A stretch of 47,443 nt of DNA. Origin: an uncultured Lachnospiraceae bacterium (GTDB lineage Bacteria; Bacillota; Clostridia; Lachnospirales; Lachnospiraceae). The notes beneath the pieces are model-generated. The model was given only the letters and a program-made list of their open reading frames with translations. It ran no database searches and was not told the DNA's origin. The DNA lies in the NCBI GenBank assembly GCA_902790935.1, contig CADATP010000015.1, positions 4,463 to 51,905 on the forward strand, read 5' to 3'. Numbering within the stretch: position 1 is the stretch's first letter; every line of letters starts with the position of its first letter. Positions 28,601-37,159 of this stretch are shown one piece after another. The position numbers were made by a program, and so were the translations under genes.

Positions 28601-29349
28601 ACCATTGCACGAAGATCGGGAGGAATAACCGGAAGCACGTCAAGGATCATCCACTCGGGCTTGTTTCCTGACTCGCAAAATGCTTCAACTACTTCAAGTC
28701 TCTTGATAACTCTGGCTCTCTTCTGGCCTGATGAAGTTTCGAACTCTTCATGAAGCTCTGCCTTTTCCTTCTCAAGGTCCACCTCGGCAAGGAGCTCTTT
28801 AATAGCTTCAGCACCCATTCCTACGCGGAACTCGTTGCCGTACTGCTCTCTCTTTGCCTGATATTCCATCTCGGTAAGGATCTTCTTTTTCTTGATATCG
28901 GAATCTTCTACTGTTCCAGGATCAAGTACGATATATGCTGCAAAATAGAGTACTTTCTCAAGATCTCTGGGAGAGATGTCGAGAATAAGTCCCATTCTGC
29001 TGGGGATACCCTTAAAGTACCAAATGTGTGAAACAGGTGCTGCAAGCTTGATGTGTCCCATACGCTCACGACGTACGCTGGACTTGGTAACTTCTACGCC
29101 ACACTTGTCGCAGACAATGCCTTTGTAACGGAGCTTCTTGTACTTTCCGCAGTGACATTCCCAGTCCTTGCTGGGTCCGAAAATACGCTCGCAGAAAAGT
29201 CCGTCACGCTCAGGCTTAAGAGTACGATAGTTAATGGTCTCGGGCTTTGTAACTTCACCGTGTGACCACTCAAGAATCTTCTCAGGTGATGCAAGGCCTA
29301 TCTTAATTGCATCAAATGTAATAGGCTGATAATTCATTGCTTCGGGCAT
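25669..29349 (-). CDS. rpoC: DNA-directed RNA polymerase subunit beta'
   Basis: Largest catalytic subunit of RNA polymerase. The length of 1,226 aa is normal for Firmicutes. The N-terminal zinc ribbon has [20 protein letters not shown] (about 60-80), the catalytic magnesium site is [12 protein letters not shown] (about 460), and the second zinc site includes [13 protein letters not shown] (about 890). The bridge-helix and trigger-loop area carries [19 protein letters not shown]. The C-terminus ends in an acidic tail ([12 protein letters not shown]). The start ATG 29349 has a GGAG site. It lies 53 nt downstream of rpoB. The next gene beyond the terminator is unrelated (zinc operon); the usual rpsL-rpsG-fusA-tuf genes do not follow. 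Confidence 0.99.
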   Translation of the reverse strand: MPEAMNYQPITFDAIKIGLASPEKILEWSHGEVTKPETINYRTLKPERDGLFCERIFGPSKDWECHCGKYKKLRYKGIVCDKCGVEVTKSSVRRERMGHIKLAAPVSHIWYFKGIPSRMGLILDISPRDLEKVLYFAAYIVLDPGTVEDSDIKKKKILTEMEYQAKREQYGNEFRVGMGAEAIKELLAEVDLEKEKAELHEEFETSSGQKRARVIKRLEVVEAFCESGNKPEWMILDVLPVIPPDLRAMVQLDGGRFATSDLNDLYRRIINRNNRLNRLLELGAPDIIVRNEKRMLQEAVDALIDNGRRGRPVTGPGNRPLKSLSDMLKGKSGRFRQNLLGKRVDYSGRSVIVVGPELKIYQCGLPKEMALELFKPFVMKELVFRGISQNIKNAKKLVEHWDNQIWDVLEDVIREHPVMLNRAPTLHRLGIQAFEPILVEGKAIKLHPLVCTAFNADFDGDQMAVHLPLSVEAQAECRFLLLSPNNLLKPSDGGPVAVPSQDMVLGIYYLTQERGLSVGDKRPEPGEGMYFKDMNEAILAYENGYITLHSRVNVRVSKANAKGEIITGTVSTTLGRLFFNEILPQDLGYVDRTNPEDFLKPEVDFLVGKKQLKQILERVINNHGAFKTAEVLDDVKAIGYKYSTRAAMTVSISDMTVPADKPELLAKAQNTVDEIAMRYRRGLSTEEERYRLVIETWNKTDAQLTESLLKGLDKYNNIFMMADSGARGSNQQIKQLAGMRGLMADTSGHTIELPIKSNFREGLDVLEYFLSAHGARKGLSDTALRTADSGYLTRRMVDVSQQLVIHDDDCAVGRDEIPGMTVKAFMDGKETIESLKDRITGRTSCEEICDKDGKVLVKKNHMITPARAAAILKDGVDKDGNPVTKVKIRTILTCRSKNGICSKCYGANMATGEPVQVGEAVGIIAAQSIGEPGTQLTMRTFHTGGVAGDNITQGLPRVEELFEARKPKGLAIICDFGGTVEIRDTKKKREVVVSGVDENGQPRSKAYLIPYGSRIKVVDGQELEAGDELTEGSVYPHDLMNIKGIRAVQDYLLREVQRVYRLQGVDIADKHIEVLVRQMLKKVRVDESGDSSYLPGTMVDFVEFEDTNEELVKAGKQPAEGKRIILGITKAALATDSFMSAASFQETTKVLTDAAIKGRIDPLIGLKENVIIGKLIPAGTGLRRYRNTALSTDNTIDTIDFDEFEEVEDGAENADSVAATESSEEE

Positions 29350-29402
29350 TTTTGAATCTCCTTCTATAAATGTGATAAATGGGAGGGTTGCGCTGCAATC
29401 AA

Positions 29403-32400
29403 TTACTGATCGTCATCATCGACATCAAAATCATCTCCGTCGAAATCGCTCTCATACTCATCGCTCTCAACAGCAACAAGTTCATCGCCCTCGAACTCCT
29501 GAGTCTGATATCCGCCTCTTGCAAGTGAAGAAGCGTCTGCATCGTACTTGCCGTCAAAATCAGTCTCGAAACGAGGATCGGTGTTATCACCATAATCAAT
29601 GTTTTCTTTGAGTTCAACTTCTTCTCTGTTCTCATCAAGTACTCTGACATCAAGTCCGAGAGCCTGGAGTTCTTTGAGAAGAACCTTGAAGGATTCGGGA
29701 ATTCCCGCATCGGGAATATTCTCGCCCTTAATAATAGCTTCGTAAGTCTTCACACGACCGATGATATCATCGGACTTAACGGTAAGGATCTCCTGAAGAG
29801 TGTAAGAAGCGCCGTATGCCTCGAGGGCCCAAACTTCCATCTCTCCGAAACGCTGTCCACCGAACTGTGCCTTACCGCCGAGAGGCTGCTGGGTAACCAG
29901 TGAGTAAGGACCGGTTGAACGCGCGTGGATCTTATCGTCAACGAGGTGGTGGAGCTTAAGGTAATGCATGTGACCGATCGTGGTAGGTCCGTCGAAGGGC
30001 TCACCGGTACGTCCGTCACGAAGCTGTACCTTACCGTCCGCAGAAATGGGAACTCCTTCCCAAAGCTTTCTGTGGTCGCGGTTCTCTGAGAGGTAATCAA
30101 ATACCTCAGGGAGAAGCTCGTCTTTATGGAGACTTGAGAATGTAGGCGCCTTCTTATCGAATTTCTCGCCTGCCTTCTCGGCTTTCTCCTTAGCTTCCTT
30201 CTCGTCGAAAGGAAGATTTACGTAATCGTTTGCAAGAAGCAGTGTATCCTGGATGTCTTTCTCGTTTGCACCGTCGAAAATAGGTGTAGCAACGTTAAAT
30301 CCAAGTGCCTTAGCAGCAAGAGAAAGGTGAATCTCGAGCACCTGTCCGATGTTCATACGGGAAGGTACGCCCAAGGGGTTAAGTACGATATCAAGAGGAC
30401 GTCCGTTGGGAAGGAAAGGCATATCCTCAACGGGAAGCACACGTGAAACGACACCCTTGTTACCGTGACGACCTGCCATCTTATCGCCGACGGAGATCTT
30501 TCTCTTCTGGGCGATGTAGATGCGAACCGACATATTTACGCCGGGAGCAAGCTCATCACTGTTTTCTCTTGTAAATACCTTTGCATCAACGATGATACCG
30601 TACTCTCCGTGAGGAACCTTAAGGGAAGTATCTCTTACCTCTCTTGCCTTCTCACCGAAGATTGCATGAAGGAGTCTCTCCTCTGCGGTAAGCTCGGTCT
30701 CTCCCTTAGGAGTAACCTTGCCGACAAGGATATCACCGGCGCGAACCTCGGCACCGATACGGATGATTCCTCTCTCGTCGAGGTTCTTTAAAGCTTCCTC
30801 GCCGACGTTGGGAACGTCTCTTGTGATCTCTTCGGGTCCGAGCTTGGTATCTCTAGCTTCTGCCTCATATTCTTCAATATGAAGTGAAGTATAAACATCA
30901 TCTCTTACAAGGCGCTCTGAAAGGAGTACAGCGTCCTCGTAGTTGTAACCTTCCCAGGTCATGAATCCGATAAGAGGGTTCTTTCCGAGTCCGAGTTCAC
31001 CCTGTGAGGTGGAAGGACCGTCGGCGATTACTTCGCCCTTTTTAACCTTATCGCCCTTAAATACGATAGGTCTCTGGTTGTAGCAGTTACCCTGGTTGGA
31101 ACGAGTGAATTTGCTGAGCTTATACTCGATCTCATCCCCGCCCTTAACCTTCTCGCGGATAATATCAGCGGATACATAGGTAATCTCACCGTCTTTCTTG
31201 GCAACAACGCAGACACCTGAGTCAACAGCAGTCTTAACTTCCATACCGGTTCCAACAACGGGAGCCTCGGTAAGCATAAGAGGAACTGCCTGACGCTGCA
31301 TGTTTGATCCCATCAGCGCACGGTTAGCGTCGTCGTTCTGAAGGAAAGGAATAAGCGCAGTAGCAACTGAGAATACCATCTTAGGAGATACGTCCATATA
31401 ATCGAACATAGCCTTGGGGTATTCCTGAGTCTCATCACGGAAACGACCGGATACGGACTTTCTTACGAAATGTCCTTCTTCATCAAGCTGCTCGTTTGCC
31501 TGAGCTACATGGTAATTATCTTCCTCGTCCGCGGTCATATAAACAACCTCATCAGTAACGCGAGGATTGGTAGGATCGCTCTTGTCGATCACACGATAAG
31601 GTGCCTCAATAAAGCCATACTCATTGATGCGGGCATAGCTTGCGAGGGAGTTGATAAGTCCGATGTTGGGACCTTCGGGGGTCTCAATGGGACACATTCT
31701 TCCGTAGTGTGAATAATGTACGTCACGTACCTCGAATCCTGCACGGTCACGAGAAAGACCACCGGGTCCAAGGGCTGAGAGACGTCTCTTGTGAGTAAGC
31801 TCACCAAGAGGGTTATTCTGATCCATAAACTGGGAAAGCTGTGAAGAGCCGAAGAACTCCTTAACAGCAGCAGTTACGGGCTTAATATTGATAAGGCTCT
31901 GAGGAGATACATCCTCAGCGTCATGTGTACTCATGCGCTCACGTACAACACGCTCCATACGTGAAAGTCCGATACGGTACTGGTTCTGAAGGAGCTCACC
32001 AACCGCACGGATACGTCTGTTTCCGAGGTGGTCGATGTCGTCGTCATTACCGATACCATACTCAAGGTGCATATTGTAGTTGATAGATGCGAAGATATCA
32101 TCCTTTGTAATGTGCTTGGGAACAAGCTCATGAGCGTTTCTCTTGAGAGCTTCACCGAGAGCCTCGGGATCCTCTCCAAACTCATCAAGGATGTCCTTAA
32201 GTACAGGATAGTATACCTTCTCATGGATTCCGTAATCTGCAGGGTCGCAATCTACGAAGTGAGTAAGTTCTACCATCATATTAGAAAGAACCTTCTCATT
32301 CTTCTCTTCTGTCTGGATAAGGACAAAAGGAACAGCGCTGTTCTGGATAAGATCAGCCATCTCTCTGTCTACCTTTGTTCCTGCAGCAGCAATAAGCTCG

Positions 32401-33335
32401 CCTGTGCCGGGATCGATTACATCGGCAGCGAGAATGTGTCCGCTGATACGGTTTCTGAATGAAAGCTTTTTATTGAACTTATAACGTCCGACCTTAGCAA
32501 GATCATATCTTCTGGGGTCGAAGAACATAGCATTTATAAGGCTCTGAGCGCTCTCAACTGTAAGAGGCTCGCCGGGACGGATCTTACGATAAAGCTCAAG
32601 AAGACCTGTCTCGTAGCTTCCGTCGGGAGCTTTCTCATTAACTGAAGGATCCTTAGAGATAGATGCCTCGATCTTCTCCTCGTCTCCGAACATTTCTCTG
32701 ATTTCCTGGTTTGTACCGAGTCCGAGCGCACGAAGAAGAACGGTAACGGGTACCTTTCTTGTACGGTCTACACGTACGTAAAATACGTTATTAGGATCGG
32801 TCTCATACTCCAACCACGCGCCACGGTTGGGTATAACGGTACAGCTGAAGAGTTCCTTACCGATCTTGTCATGTCCGATTCCGTAATAGATACCGGGGGA
32901 ACGTACAAGCTGGCTGACGATAACTCTTTCAGCACCATTTATAACAAAGGTTCCGGTCTCAGTCATAAGAGGCAGATCACCCATGAAAATATCATGTTCC
33001 TGAATGTTCTTGCTGTCTTCCTTGTTGCGAAGACGCACTTTAACAAAGAGGGGAGCAGCGTATGTAGTATCACGCTCTTTACACTCTTCGATAGTATAAT
33101 TCTTCTTCTCTTCTTTGAGCTCATAACTTACAAACTCAAGACTAAGCGAGTCGCTGTAGTCAGAGATAGGCGAAATATCGTCAAATACTTCCTGAAGTCC
33201 TTCTTCCAGAAACCACCGATAGGAGTTGATCTGAACTTCTACCAGGTTAGGCATCTCCAGTACTTCCTTCTGTCTTGCGTAACTCATACGTGCGACTCTC
33301 GGACCACTGGTTGGACGGATTCTGTTCTTTTCCAT
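29403..33335 (-). CDS. rpoB: DNA-directed RNA polymerase subunit beta
   Basis: Second catalytic subunit of RNA polymerase, 1,310 aa. The rifampicin-pocket segment reads [14 protein letters not shown] then [13 protein letters not shown], the wild-type, sensitive form. Other universal motifs are [34 protein letters not shown] and [15 protein letters not shown]. The C-terminus carries [21 protein letters not shown] and [18 protein letters not shown], followed by an unusually acidic tail of about 100 residues (ending [13 protein letters not shown]). The start ATG 33335 follows AGG at short spacing. A good promoter lies 60-90 nt upstream, so rpoBC can be expressed apart from rplJL. Confidence 0.99.
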   Translation of the reverse strand: MEKNRIRPTSGPRVARMSYARQKEVLEMPNLVEVQINSYRWFLEEGLQEVFDDISPISDYSDSLSLEFVSYELKEEKKNYTIEECKERDTTYAAPLFVKVRLRNKEDSKNIQEHDIFMGDLPLMTETGTFVINGAERVIVSQLVRSPGIYYGIGHDKIGKELFSCTVIPNRGAWLEYETDPNNVFYVRVDRTRKVPVTVLLRALGLGTNQEIREMFGDEEKIEASISKDPSVNEKAPDGSYETGLLELYRKIRPGEPLTVESAQSLINAMFFDPRRYDLAKVGRYKFNKKLSFRNRISGHILAADVIDPGTGELIAAAGTKVDREMADLIQNSAVPFVLIQTEEKNEKVLSNMMVELTHFVDCDPADYGIHEKVYYPVLKDILDEFGEDPEALGEALKRNAHELVPKHITKDDIFASINYNMHLEYGIGNDDDIDHLGNRRIRAVGELLQNQYRIGLSRMERVVRERMSTHDAEDVSPQSLINIKPVTAAVKEFFGSSQLSQFMDQNNPLGELTHKRRLSALGPGGLSRDRAGFEVRDVHYSHYGRMCPIETPEGPNIGLINSLASYARINEYGFIEAPYRVIDKSDPTNPRVTDEVVYMTADEEDNYHVAQANEQLDEEGHFVRKSVSGRFRDETQEYPKAMFDYMDVSPKMVFSVATALIPFLQNDDANRALMGSNMQRQAVPLMLTEAPVVGTGMEVKTAVDSGVCVVAKKDGEITYVSADIIREKVKGGDEIEYKLSKFTRSNQGNCYNQRPIVFKGDKVKKGEVIADGPSTSQGELGLGKNPLIGFMTWEGYNYEDAVLLSERLVRDDVYTSLHIEEYEAEARDTKLGPEEITRDVPNVGEEALKNLDERGIIRIGAEVRAGDILVGKVTPKGETELTAEERLLHAIFGEKAREVRDTSLKVPHGEYGIIVDAKVFTRENSDELAPGVNMSVRIYIAQKRKISVGDKMAGRHGNKGVVSRVLPVEDMPFLPNGRPLDIVLNPLGVPSRMNIGQVLEIHLSLAAKALGFNVATPIFDGANEKDIQDTLLLANDYVNLPFDEKEAKEKAEKAGEKFDKKAPTFSSLHKDELLPEVFDYLSENRDHRKLWEGVPISADGKVQLRDGRTGEPFDGPTTIGHMHYLKLHHLVDDKIHARSTGPYSLVTQQPLGGKAQFGGQRFGEMEVWALEAYGASYTLQEILTVKSDDIIGRVKTYEAIIKGENIPDAGIPESFKVLLKELQALGLDVRVLDENREEVELKENIDYGDNTDPRFETDFDGKYDADASSLARGGYQTQEFEGDELVAVESDEYESDFDGDDFDVDDDDQ

Positions 33336-33395
33336 TGACCTAATACCTCATTCTTTCTAAATTTGTGCATAGCATCACACAATAGCGCATCATCC

Positions 33396-33424
33396 ATAAT
33401 ATCACGCTATTGTCAATAGGTCAA
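33396..33424 (-). promoter_or_regulatory. rpoBC promoter inside an inverted repeat
   Basis: Minus strand: -35 TTGACC (33419-33424), a 17-nt spacer, and -10 TATTAT (33396-33401). A perfect 9-bp inverted repeat, ACAATAGCG (33379-33387) with CGCTATTGT (33405-33413), brackets the -10 element. The repeat may be an operator or a melting aid. Confidence 0.75.
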
Positions 33425-33490
33425 GGATTATTTTTTATTTTGGGAATATTTTTATTTATAGAAAAAAGATTTAGACTAAAAACGGAAACA

Positions 33491-33526
33491 GGTTGCCTGC
33501 ATACGGAGTAACGTTTGCAGGCAACC
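33491..33526 (-). terminator. Hairpin between rplL and rpoB (partial terminator)
   Basis: An 11-bp perfect stem, GGTTGCCTGCA / TGCAGGCAACC (33491-33501 and 33516-33526), with a 14-nt loop. On the minus strand it is followed by TGTTTCCGTTTTTAG, an interrupted T-run, so it probably ends part of the rplJL transcripts and lets some reach rpoB. This kind of attenuation is well known at this position. Confidence 0.65.
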
Positions 33527-33572
33527 GTTTAAGTTAATTACGCATTAAGCGTAAGAATCGGTCAGCTTTAAA

Positions 33573-33950
33573 TTACTTAAGAGTAACCTTAGCGCCAGCC
33601 TCTTCAAGAGACTTCTTGATGTTCTCAGCGTCTTCCTTAGAAGCAGCCTCTTTAACAACCTTGGGAGCAGCCTCAACGAGATCCTTTGCTTCCTTAAGTC
33701 CAAGTCCGGTTACCTCACGAACAACCTTGATAACCTTAACCTTCTCAGCGCCTACCTCAGTAAGCTCTACATCGAACTCGGTCTTCTCTTCTGCTGCTGC
33801 GCCTGCTGCTGCTCCGGGAGCTGCCATAACAACGCCTGCTGCTGCAGATACGCCGAACTCTTCCTCTGCTGCCTTTACAAGATCATTGAGCTCAAGAACT
33901 GAAAGCTCTTTAATAGCGTCTAAAATTTCCTGAGTGGATAACTTAGCCAT
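33573..33950 (-). CDS. rplL: 50S ribosomal protein L7/L12
   Basis: Stalk protein that recruits translation factors. The 125-aa protein has the N-terminal dimer domain ([18 protein letters not shown]), an alanine-rich hinge ([13 protein letters not shown], about 43-55) and the factor-binding C-terminal domain with [20 protein letters not shown] (about 72-91). The length and order are typical. It follows rplJ by 51 nt and is preceded by a GGAGGATT ribosome site. Confidence 0.98.
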   Translation of the reverse strand: MAKLSTQEILDAIKELSVLELNDLVKAAEEEFGVSAAAGVVMAAPGAAAGAAAEEKTEFDVELTEVGAEKVKVIKVVREVTGLGLKEAKDLVEAAPKVVKEAASKEDAENIKKSLEEAGAKVTLK

Positions 33951-34001
33951 TTTTAAAATCCTCCATTAAAATTCAAAATAAATTGGTTTGTTTTGTAACA
34001 A

Positions 34002-34568
34002 TTACTCTGCGGGTGTCTCAGCTGCTTCTGCTGCAGGAGCTTCTGCCTCTGCCTCAGCTGGTGCTGCTGCTTCACAAGCTGAAGCGCCGCCCTTTTCAGC
34101 AACCTGATTGATAACACGAGCGAAGTTGGTGATGGGGCTCTTGAAGCTTCCAAGAAGTCTTGAAAGAAGCTCTTCTCTTGAAGGAATGCTTGCGATGGTT
34201 CCCATTCCCTTCGCATCATAAAGGGTTCCCTCTACGATACCTGCCTTAATCTCCAAAGCTTCTGCAGTCTTAGCAAACTTAGCAAGTACTCTTGCGGGTG
34301 CAGTTGCATCATCCTTGGAAACAGCGATTGCGGTAGGTCCTTCAAGATACTCGGTGAGAGACTCGAACTCAGTTCCCTTGATTGCTCTTGTGATGAAGGT
34401 GTTCTTGTATACCTTATAGGCAACACCTGCCTCACGAAGGCTCTTACGGAGCTCAGTATCCTGCTCTACGGTAAGTCCACGATAGTCAACAACTACCATT
34501 GACTGTGCATCTTTGATGCACTCTGAAATCTCTGCCACGATGGGTGCTTTAATTTCAACCTTAGCCAT
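34002..34568 (-). CDS. rplJ: 50S ribosomal protein L10
   Basis: Anchors the L7/L12 dimers to the 23S rRNA. The 188-aa protein has the usual N-terminal domain (MVVVDYRGLTVEQDTELRKSL, about 24-44; VYKNTFITRAI, about 53-63) and C-terminal L7/L12-binding helix. It carries an extra low-complexity tail of about 25 residues rich in Ala and Glu (EAEAEAPAAEAAETPAE), making it longer than the common 165-175 aa. It is preceded by an L10 leader RNA with an attenuator, the standard feedback site for L10. AAGGAGG precedes ATG 34568. Confidence 0.98.
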   Translation of the reverse strand: MAKVEIKAPIVAEISECIKDAQSMVVVDYRGLTVEQDTELRKSLREAGVAYKVYKNTFITRAIKGTEFESLTEYLEGPTAIAVSKDDATAPARVLAKFAKTAEALEIKAGIVEGTLYDAKGMGTIASIPSREELLSRLLGSFKSPITNFARVINQVAEKGGASACEAAAPAEAEAEAPAAEAAETPAE

Positions 34569-34623
34569 TTTTTCTTTTTACCTCCTTATAGAATGGAGCC
34601 GAATCTTTAAAGATTATTCAAAG

Positions 34624-34746
34624 AAAAAACTCCCATACTGGATGACAGCATGGGAGAGAATTTCGTAAATAATTACTTAAATAATCTACCTCGGCGGGAT
34701 TTACGTGCTTTCGCACACCAGCTGTCTTCGGCTTGGTATTTAAACC
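34624..34746 (-). ncRNA. Ribosomal protein L10 leader with attenuator
   Basis: The minus-strand 5' UTR of rplJ holds the L10-leader signature: ACCAAGCCGAAGACAGC, then GGTGTGCGAAAGCACG, and CCCGCCGAGGT. A factor-independent terminator follows (11-bp stem 34630-34640 / 34646-34656 with two G-T-like mismatches, loop of 5, then TTTTTT). In known L10 leaders, binding of free L10-L12 lowers expression of the operon. The segments AGATTATT (before the terminator) and AATAATCT (after it) are complementary and could compete with the terminator. Confidence 0.85.
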
Positions 34747-34752
34747 TTTGCT

Positions 34753-34781
34753 AAAATACCATAATATTATTTATATGTCAA
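34753..34781 (-). promoter_or_regulatory. rplJL promoter
   Basis: Minus strand: consensus -35 TTGACA (34776-34781), a 17-nt spacer, and -10 TATTTT (34753-34758). The transcript would start near 34746, exactly at the beginning of the L10 leader. Confidence 0.85.
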
Positions 34782-34795
34782 GCCACTTTAAAAAA

Positions 34796-35485
34796 TTAAT
34801 ACTTTGCTGTATTAACCTTTACACCGGGGCCCATGGTGCTTGTAAGAGTGATGCTTCTGAGGTACTGTCCCTTAAGTGCGCTGGGCTTAGCCTTAGAAAT
34901 AGCATCCATAAGAGCATCGAAGTTCTGAGTAAGCTGCTCTTCGGTGAAGGAAGCCTTTCCTACGGGAACGTGTACGATGTTGCTCTTGTCGAGTCTGTAC
35001 TCGATCTTACCGGCTTTGATATCGTTAACTGCCTTTGTTACATCCATAGTAACGGTACCTGCCTTGGGGTTGGGCATAAGTCCCTTAGGTCCGAGAACCT
35101 TACCAAGACGTCCTACAACACCCATCATGTCGGGAGTAGCAACTACTACGTCGAAGTCAAGCCATCCCTCGTTCTGAATCTTGGGAACGAGCTCTTCTCC
35201 ACCAACAAAATCAGCACCTGCTGCCTGAGCTTCTGCCAGTTTATCACCCTTAGCGATAACCAGTACTCTAACTGTCTTACCGGTTCCGTTAGGGAGAACT
35301 ACTGCGCCACGAATCTGCTGGTCAGCGTGACGTCCGTCACAACCGGTTCTGATGTGTACTTCAATAGTCTCATCGAATTTTGCAGTAGCGGTCTTCTTTA
35401 CGAGAGAGATTGCTTCTGCAGGCTCATATGCTACGCTGCGGTCAACAAGTTTTGCTGCCTCAGTATATTTCTTTCCGTGCTTCAT
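34796..35485 (-). CDS. rplA: 50S ribosomal protein L1
   Basis: L1-stalk protein that binds 23S rRNA near the E site; in many bacteria it also represses its own operon by binding the mRNA leader. The 229-aa protein has the family opening [39 protein letters not shown] (about 50-73) and the signature [23 protein letters not shown] (about 124-146). AGGAGG precedes ATG 35485. It lies 71 nt downstream of rplK, forming the rplKA pair. Confidence 0.98.
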   Translation of the reverse strand: MKHGKKYTEAAKLVDRSVAYEPAEAISLVKKTATAKFDETIEVHIRTGCDGRHADQQIRGAVVLPNGTGKTVRVLVIAKGDKLAEAQAAGADFVGGEELVPKIQNEGWLDFDVVVATPDMMGVVGRLGKVLGPKGLMPNPKAGTVTMDVTKAVNDIKAGKIEYRLDKSNIVHVPVGKASFTEEQLTQNFDALMDAISKAKPSALKGQYLRSITLTSTMGPGVKVNTAKY

Positions 35486-35556
35486 TATAATTTCCTCCTA
35501 GGTTCAAGCGGCAATTTTCATTGCCTCCCATTAACTTAATATTGTAGTTATCCGAA

Positions 35557-35982
35557 TTAGTCCTCTACGACAATACCCATGGAACGTGCGGTTCCTGCGA
35601 TCATGCTCATAGCTGCCTCAATGCTTGCTGCGTTGAGATCGGGCATCTTAAGTTCTGCAATCTCCTTAACCTTAGCCTTAGAGATGGTAGCAACCTTAGT
35701 CTTGTTGGGAACTCCGGAACCACTCTTAATGTTGCAAGCCTTCTTAAGAAGAACTGCAGCAGGGGGAGTCTTGGTTACGAAGCTGAAACTTCTGTCTGAG
35801 TAAACAGTGATGATAACGGGGATGATTGTATCTCCCTTATCAGCTGTCTTAGCATTGAACTGCTTGGTGAACTCTACGATGTTAACACCATGCTGACCAA
35901 GTGCGGGACCTACCGGGGGCGCGGGTGTTGCCTTGCCGGCCGGAATCTGTAATTTAATATAGCCTTCTACTTTCTTTGCCAT
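35557..35982 (-). CDS. rplK: 50S ribosomal protein L11
   Basis: Part of the GTPase-associated centre and of the sensor for stringent response. The true start is ATG 35982 ([18 protein letters not shown]), with AGGAGG 8 nt upstream; the upstream GTG at 35991 is rejected because it overlaps that site. This gives 141 aa, the standard length. Visible motifs are [19 protein letters not shown] (about 21-39) and the C-terminal rRNA-binding segment ending in [12 protein letters not shown]. Confidence 0.98.
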   Translation of the reverse strand: MAKKVEGYIKLQIPAGKATPAPPVGPALGQHGVNIVEFTKQFNAKTADKGDTIIPVIITVYSDRSFSFVTKTPPAAVLLKKACNIKSGSGVPNKTKVATISKAKVKEIAELKMPDLNAASIEAAMSMIAGTARSMGIVVED

Positions 35983-36004
35983 GATTGGCACCTCCTAAAA
36001 TAAA

Positions 36005-36064
36005 TGTGGTTAGGCGTGCACCTTATAAGTACACTCCCACGACGGAACAAACTGCTTTCGCAGT
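36005..36064 (-). ncRNA. Probable L1-binding leader upstream of rplK
   Basis: In the 142-nt gap between nusG and rplK, the minus strand has a perfect hairpin ACTGC-GAAA-GCAGT (36051-36064), then GTGGGAG ... GTGCACGCCTAACCAC (36005-36040), where GTGG pairs with CCAC. This asymmetric stem with the GTGGGAG strand, a short distance before the rplK ribosome site, resembles L1 mRNA-binding sites in other Firmicutes. Recognised from memory; no alignment was made. Confidence 0.5.
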
Positions 36065-36124
36065 ATATATCACGAAGGGCTGGCCTTCGGACATAACAAT
36101 TTAAAACCGCTTTTTGGGCGATCA

Positions 36125-36649
36125 TCAGCCGAGTTTTCTTACTTCGGCAAAGCTGAGCTCTACGGGAGTCTCGCTGCCCTGGAAAAGTTCAACCTTAATG
36201 GTAACTGTCTGCTTGTTGTAATCGATCTTTCTGACAACTCCGACAGTATCCTTCCAAACGCCTGCAACAACTGCGATAGAATCACCTTCGGCAAAGTCGA
36301 TGCTGACGCTGTCGGTACGAATTCCGAGGGGTTTCATCTCTGCATCGGTAAGGGGAACAGCTTTGCTTCCCGGTCCGACAAATCCGGTAACGCCGCGTGT
36401 ATTGCGGACAACATACCAGGTCTCGTCATTCATATCCATATTAACAAGAACATAACCGGGGAAGAGCTTTCTCTGAACGGTTCTCTTGTTACCGTTCTTG
36501 ATCTCGACAACATCCTCTACGGGAACGCGCACTTCCAGAATCTGTTCTGCAAGAGCTTTGTTGTTCTCGATGGTCTTCTCAATGTCAGCCTTTACCTTGT
36601 TCTCATATCCTGAATATGTATGTACAACATACCATTTTGCTTCTGCCAT
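36125..36649 (-). CDS. nusG: Transcription termination/antitermination protein NusG
   Basis: Binds RNA polymerase through its NGN domain and links it to Rho or to the ribosome. The start is ATG 36649 (MAEAKWYVVHTYSGYENKV) with AGGAGGG 6 nt upstream; the longer open frame runs into secE and is spurious. The protein has 174 aa. The NGN core includes RKLFPGYVLVNMDMND and YVVRNTRGVTGFVG (about 60-95), and the KOW domain appears at GDSIAVVAGVWKDTVGVVRKID (about 127-148). secE ends 10 nt upstream. Confidence 0.98.
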   Translation of the reverse strand: MAEAKWYVVHTYSGYENKVKADIEKTIENNKALAEQILEVRVPVEDVVEIKNGNKRTVQRKLFPGYVLVNMDMNDETWYVVRNTRGVTGFVGPGSKAVPLTDAEMKPLGIRTDSVSIDFAEGDSIAVVAGVWKDTVGVVRKIDYNKQTVTIKVELFQGSETPVELSFAEVRKLG

Positions 36650-36659
36650 TATGCCCTCC

Positions 36660-36860
36660 TTACAGCTGTGTAAGGAAGTTGACACCATTCTGAGCTCCGT
36701 AATCGAGAACTGCGATGATGACTCCCAGCACAATAGATATTATGACAACTGCAACTGACTGTTTGAAGGTAGTCTTCCTGTCAGGCCATGTAATTTTTCC
36801 AAACTCAGCCTTTACCCCACTGAAAAATCCGGGGCCTTTTTTCTTTGCGGAATCTTCCAT
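36660..36860 (-). CDS. secE: Preprotein translocase subunit SecE
   Basis: Small essential clamp subunit of the SecYEG channel. The 66-aa protein has the SecE signature FSGVKAEFGKITWPDRKTT (about 13-31) and one membrane helix (VAVVIISIVLGVIIAVLDYG). The single-helix form is usual in Firmicutes. It lies between rpmG (22-nt gap) and nusG (10-nt gap), the conserved order. Confidence 0.97.
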   Translation of the reverse strand: MEDSAKKKGPGFFSGVKAEFGKITWPDRKTTFKQSVAVVIISIVLGVIIAVLDYGAQNGVNFLTQL

Positions 36861-36882
36861 ATTGACCTCCGATTATCAAAAA

Positions 36883-37032
36883 TTACTTGGTTTCCTTATG
36901 AAGAGTATGCTTCTTGCAGAAACGGCAATACTTCTTGATTTCCATACGGTCAGGCATGGTCTTCTTTTCCTTTGTGGTATTGTAGTTGCGCTGCTTGCAT
37001 TCTGTGCAGGCAAGAGTAATCTTGGTACGCAT
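36883..37032 (-). CDS. rpmG: 50S ribosomal protein L33 (zinc-binding type)
   Basis: A 49-aa ribosomal protein. It reads [18 protein letters not shown], then [16 protein letters not shown] at the end. The two Cys-x-x-Cys pairs mark the zinc-ribbon C+ form, as opposed to the zinc-free C- paralogue that many Firmicutes express when zinc is short. GGAGG precedes ATG 37032. It opens the rpmG-secE-nusG transcript. Confidence 0.97.
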   Translation of the reverse strand: MRTKITLACTECKQRNYNTTKEKKTMPDRMEIKKYCRFCKKHTLHKETK

Positions 37033-37106
37033 TGTTTTTCCTCCGAATTCATTATGGTAGCTTTAAAATAACGCTACAAATATTGCACTAAAAAAAGAGT
37101 CGTGTT

Positions 37107-37150
37107 TTGACTCGCCCGATTACTATAACATAGTAACGGGGACGAGTCAA
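37107..37150 (-). promoter_or_regulatory. rpmG-secE-nusG promoter overlapping the terminator of the peptidase gene
   Basis: Minus strand: -35 TTGACT (37145-37150), a 17-nt spacer, and -10 TATAGT (37122-37127). The whole 44-bp segment is an imperfect palindrome with paired blocks of 8, 4 and 6 bp (TTGACTCG / CGAGTCAA, CCCG / CGGG, TTACTA / TAGTAA) and a 5-nt loop. It begins 9 nt after the stop of the M23 peptidase gene, and T-rich sequence follows, so as RNA it would be that gene's terminator. Confidence 0.75.
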
Positions 37151-37159
37151 GAAAAAATT

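Noticed and set aside
36125-36733. Longer nusG start at 36733
   Set aside because: The extra N-terminal residues lie inside secE in another frame and do not resemble NusG, which starts at MAEAKWYV.
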